DNA from: Rhodohalobacter sp. SW132
GTDB taxonomy: Bacteria; Bacteroidota; Rhodothermia; Balneolales; Balneolaceae
Reading direction: 5' to 3'
Assembly (NCBI RefSeq): GCF_003390325.1
Contig: NZ_QUOK01000001.1
Coordinates: 992,001 to 1,056,000 of the forward strand
Length of the DNA stretch: 64,000 bases
The translations under genes were made by a program, and so were the position numbers. Each line of letters opens with the position of its first letter. Position 1 is the stretch's first letter. Below, piece by piece: positions 63,893-64,000 of this stretch. The notes beneath the pieces are model-generated. The model worked only from the letters and a program-made list of their open reading frames with translations. It was not told the DNA's origin and ran no database searches.

Positions 63893-64000
63893 TTATTTAT
63901 CAAAATATGCGGCAAGTGTGGTTGCCATCACCTCTTTTTCATCTTTCAGATCTTTTCGGATTTCGCCATTTTCAAGCAGAAGAATTCTGTTGCAAACATC
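63893..64000 (-). CDS. Partial C-terminus of a protein, possibly an ABC ATPase
   Basis: The frame ends with TAA (63893-63895, minus) and is open to the window edge, so only 35 residues are visible. They read DVCNRILLLENGEIRKDLKD and continue to a short helix ending AAYFDK. The stretch NRILLLENGEI is typical for the tail of an ABC transporter ATPase (just after the switch histidine). The rest of the gene lies beyond the window. Confidence 0.45.
   Translation of the reverse strand, partial: DVCNRILLLENGEIRKDLKDEKEVMATTLAAYFDK

Overview
The window looks like a piece of chromosome from a member of the Balneolales (Balneola, Gracilimonas or Rhodohalobacter-like) or a near relative in the Bacteroidota/Rhodothermota group. 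The grounds are: moderate GC by eye; few strong Shine-Dalgarno sequences and several TTG starts; many lipoproteins with Bacteroidota-style signal peptides; a sensor kinase with the 'SHNLR' type H-box; a DksA-like protein lacking its zinc cysteines; DUF1684, DUF1326 and LA_2272-type surface proteins; and glycosidases with Tat or Sec signals. The assignment is an inference from gene content, not from a marker gene. No rRNA, tRNA, CRISPR array, transposase or prophage gene was seen. One gene is cut at each end: purM on the left, and what looks like an ABC ATPase C-terminus on the right.

Layout. 1-4.7 kb: purM, a free-standing AtuA-C-like domain protein and an App1-like lipoprotein, facing a secreted class-A beta-lactamase-like serine hydrolase and a DUF418 membrane protein. 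5.3-18.1 kb: DEAD-box RNA helicase, a large GAF/six-PAS histidine kinase, an LA_2272-type repeat surface protein, tandem DUF1684 lipoproteins, a DksA-like regulator, NADP-type glutamate dehydrogenase and an EF-hand lipoprotein. 18.3-23.5 kb: a small ORF, an ATP-grasp ligase, a 660-residue protein that I read as a papain-like cysteine peptidase, and an alanine racemase-like enzyme, all co-oriented. 23.9-42.1 kb: a mosaic of small enzymes (four of the window's five SAM methyltransferases, OsmC, GNAT, SDR, cupin, two small alpha/beta-barrel-like proteins), glycan genes (Gfo/Idh/MocA oxidoreductase, GH5, GH78) and two regulators (LuxR with TPRs, AraC). 42.3-46.0 kb: ECF sigma factor and TPR Ser/Thr kinase with a four-helix-bundle gene wedged between them. 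46.2-51.5 kb: a minus-strand run with DUF1326, a class-I glutamine amidotransferase overlapping an amidoligase, SEC-C, and a DgcA/DgcN-like pair. 52.3-58.3 kb: GH30, three small membrane proteins, and a double M16 protease. 58.8-64 kb: methyltransferase, SAM hydroxide adenosyltransferase, dnaN, formate/nitrite-type channel, 2Fe-2S thioredoxin-like ferredoxin and a helical hypothetical protein.

The intergenic DNA is rich in dispersed, mostly palindromic elements. At least four families recur in the window: a short one with a GC-rich CCCCCTTCGAAGGGGG core; a CCCCTCTTGAGAGGGG / ACACACCCCTCG family that forms a palindrome of about 390 bp; an element built round a CATCCCGCGCTTGATGCGGGAT-like core; and an ACCACGAAG-type element nested inside another palindrome. 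Two families with different cores share the same terminal sequence (AACCTGAGTTC-like), which suggests a common mobilising activity.

The most promising leads are the ATP-grasp / papain-like protein / racemase locus, the amidoligase-amidotransferase pair next to a D-glutamate-type DgcA/DgcN pair, and a two-part motif (AGCCGA-N15-CTATCA, identical spacing in three copies) upstream of three small minus-strand genes (OsmC, cupin, DUF4242). Together the first two suggest an interest of this genome in D-amino acid or gamma-glutamyl compounds, but that link is inference only.
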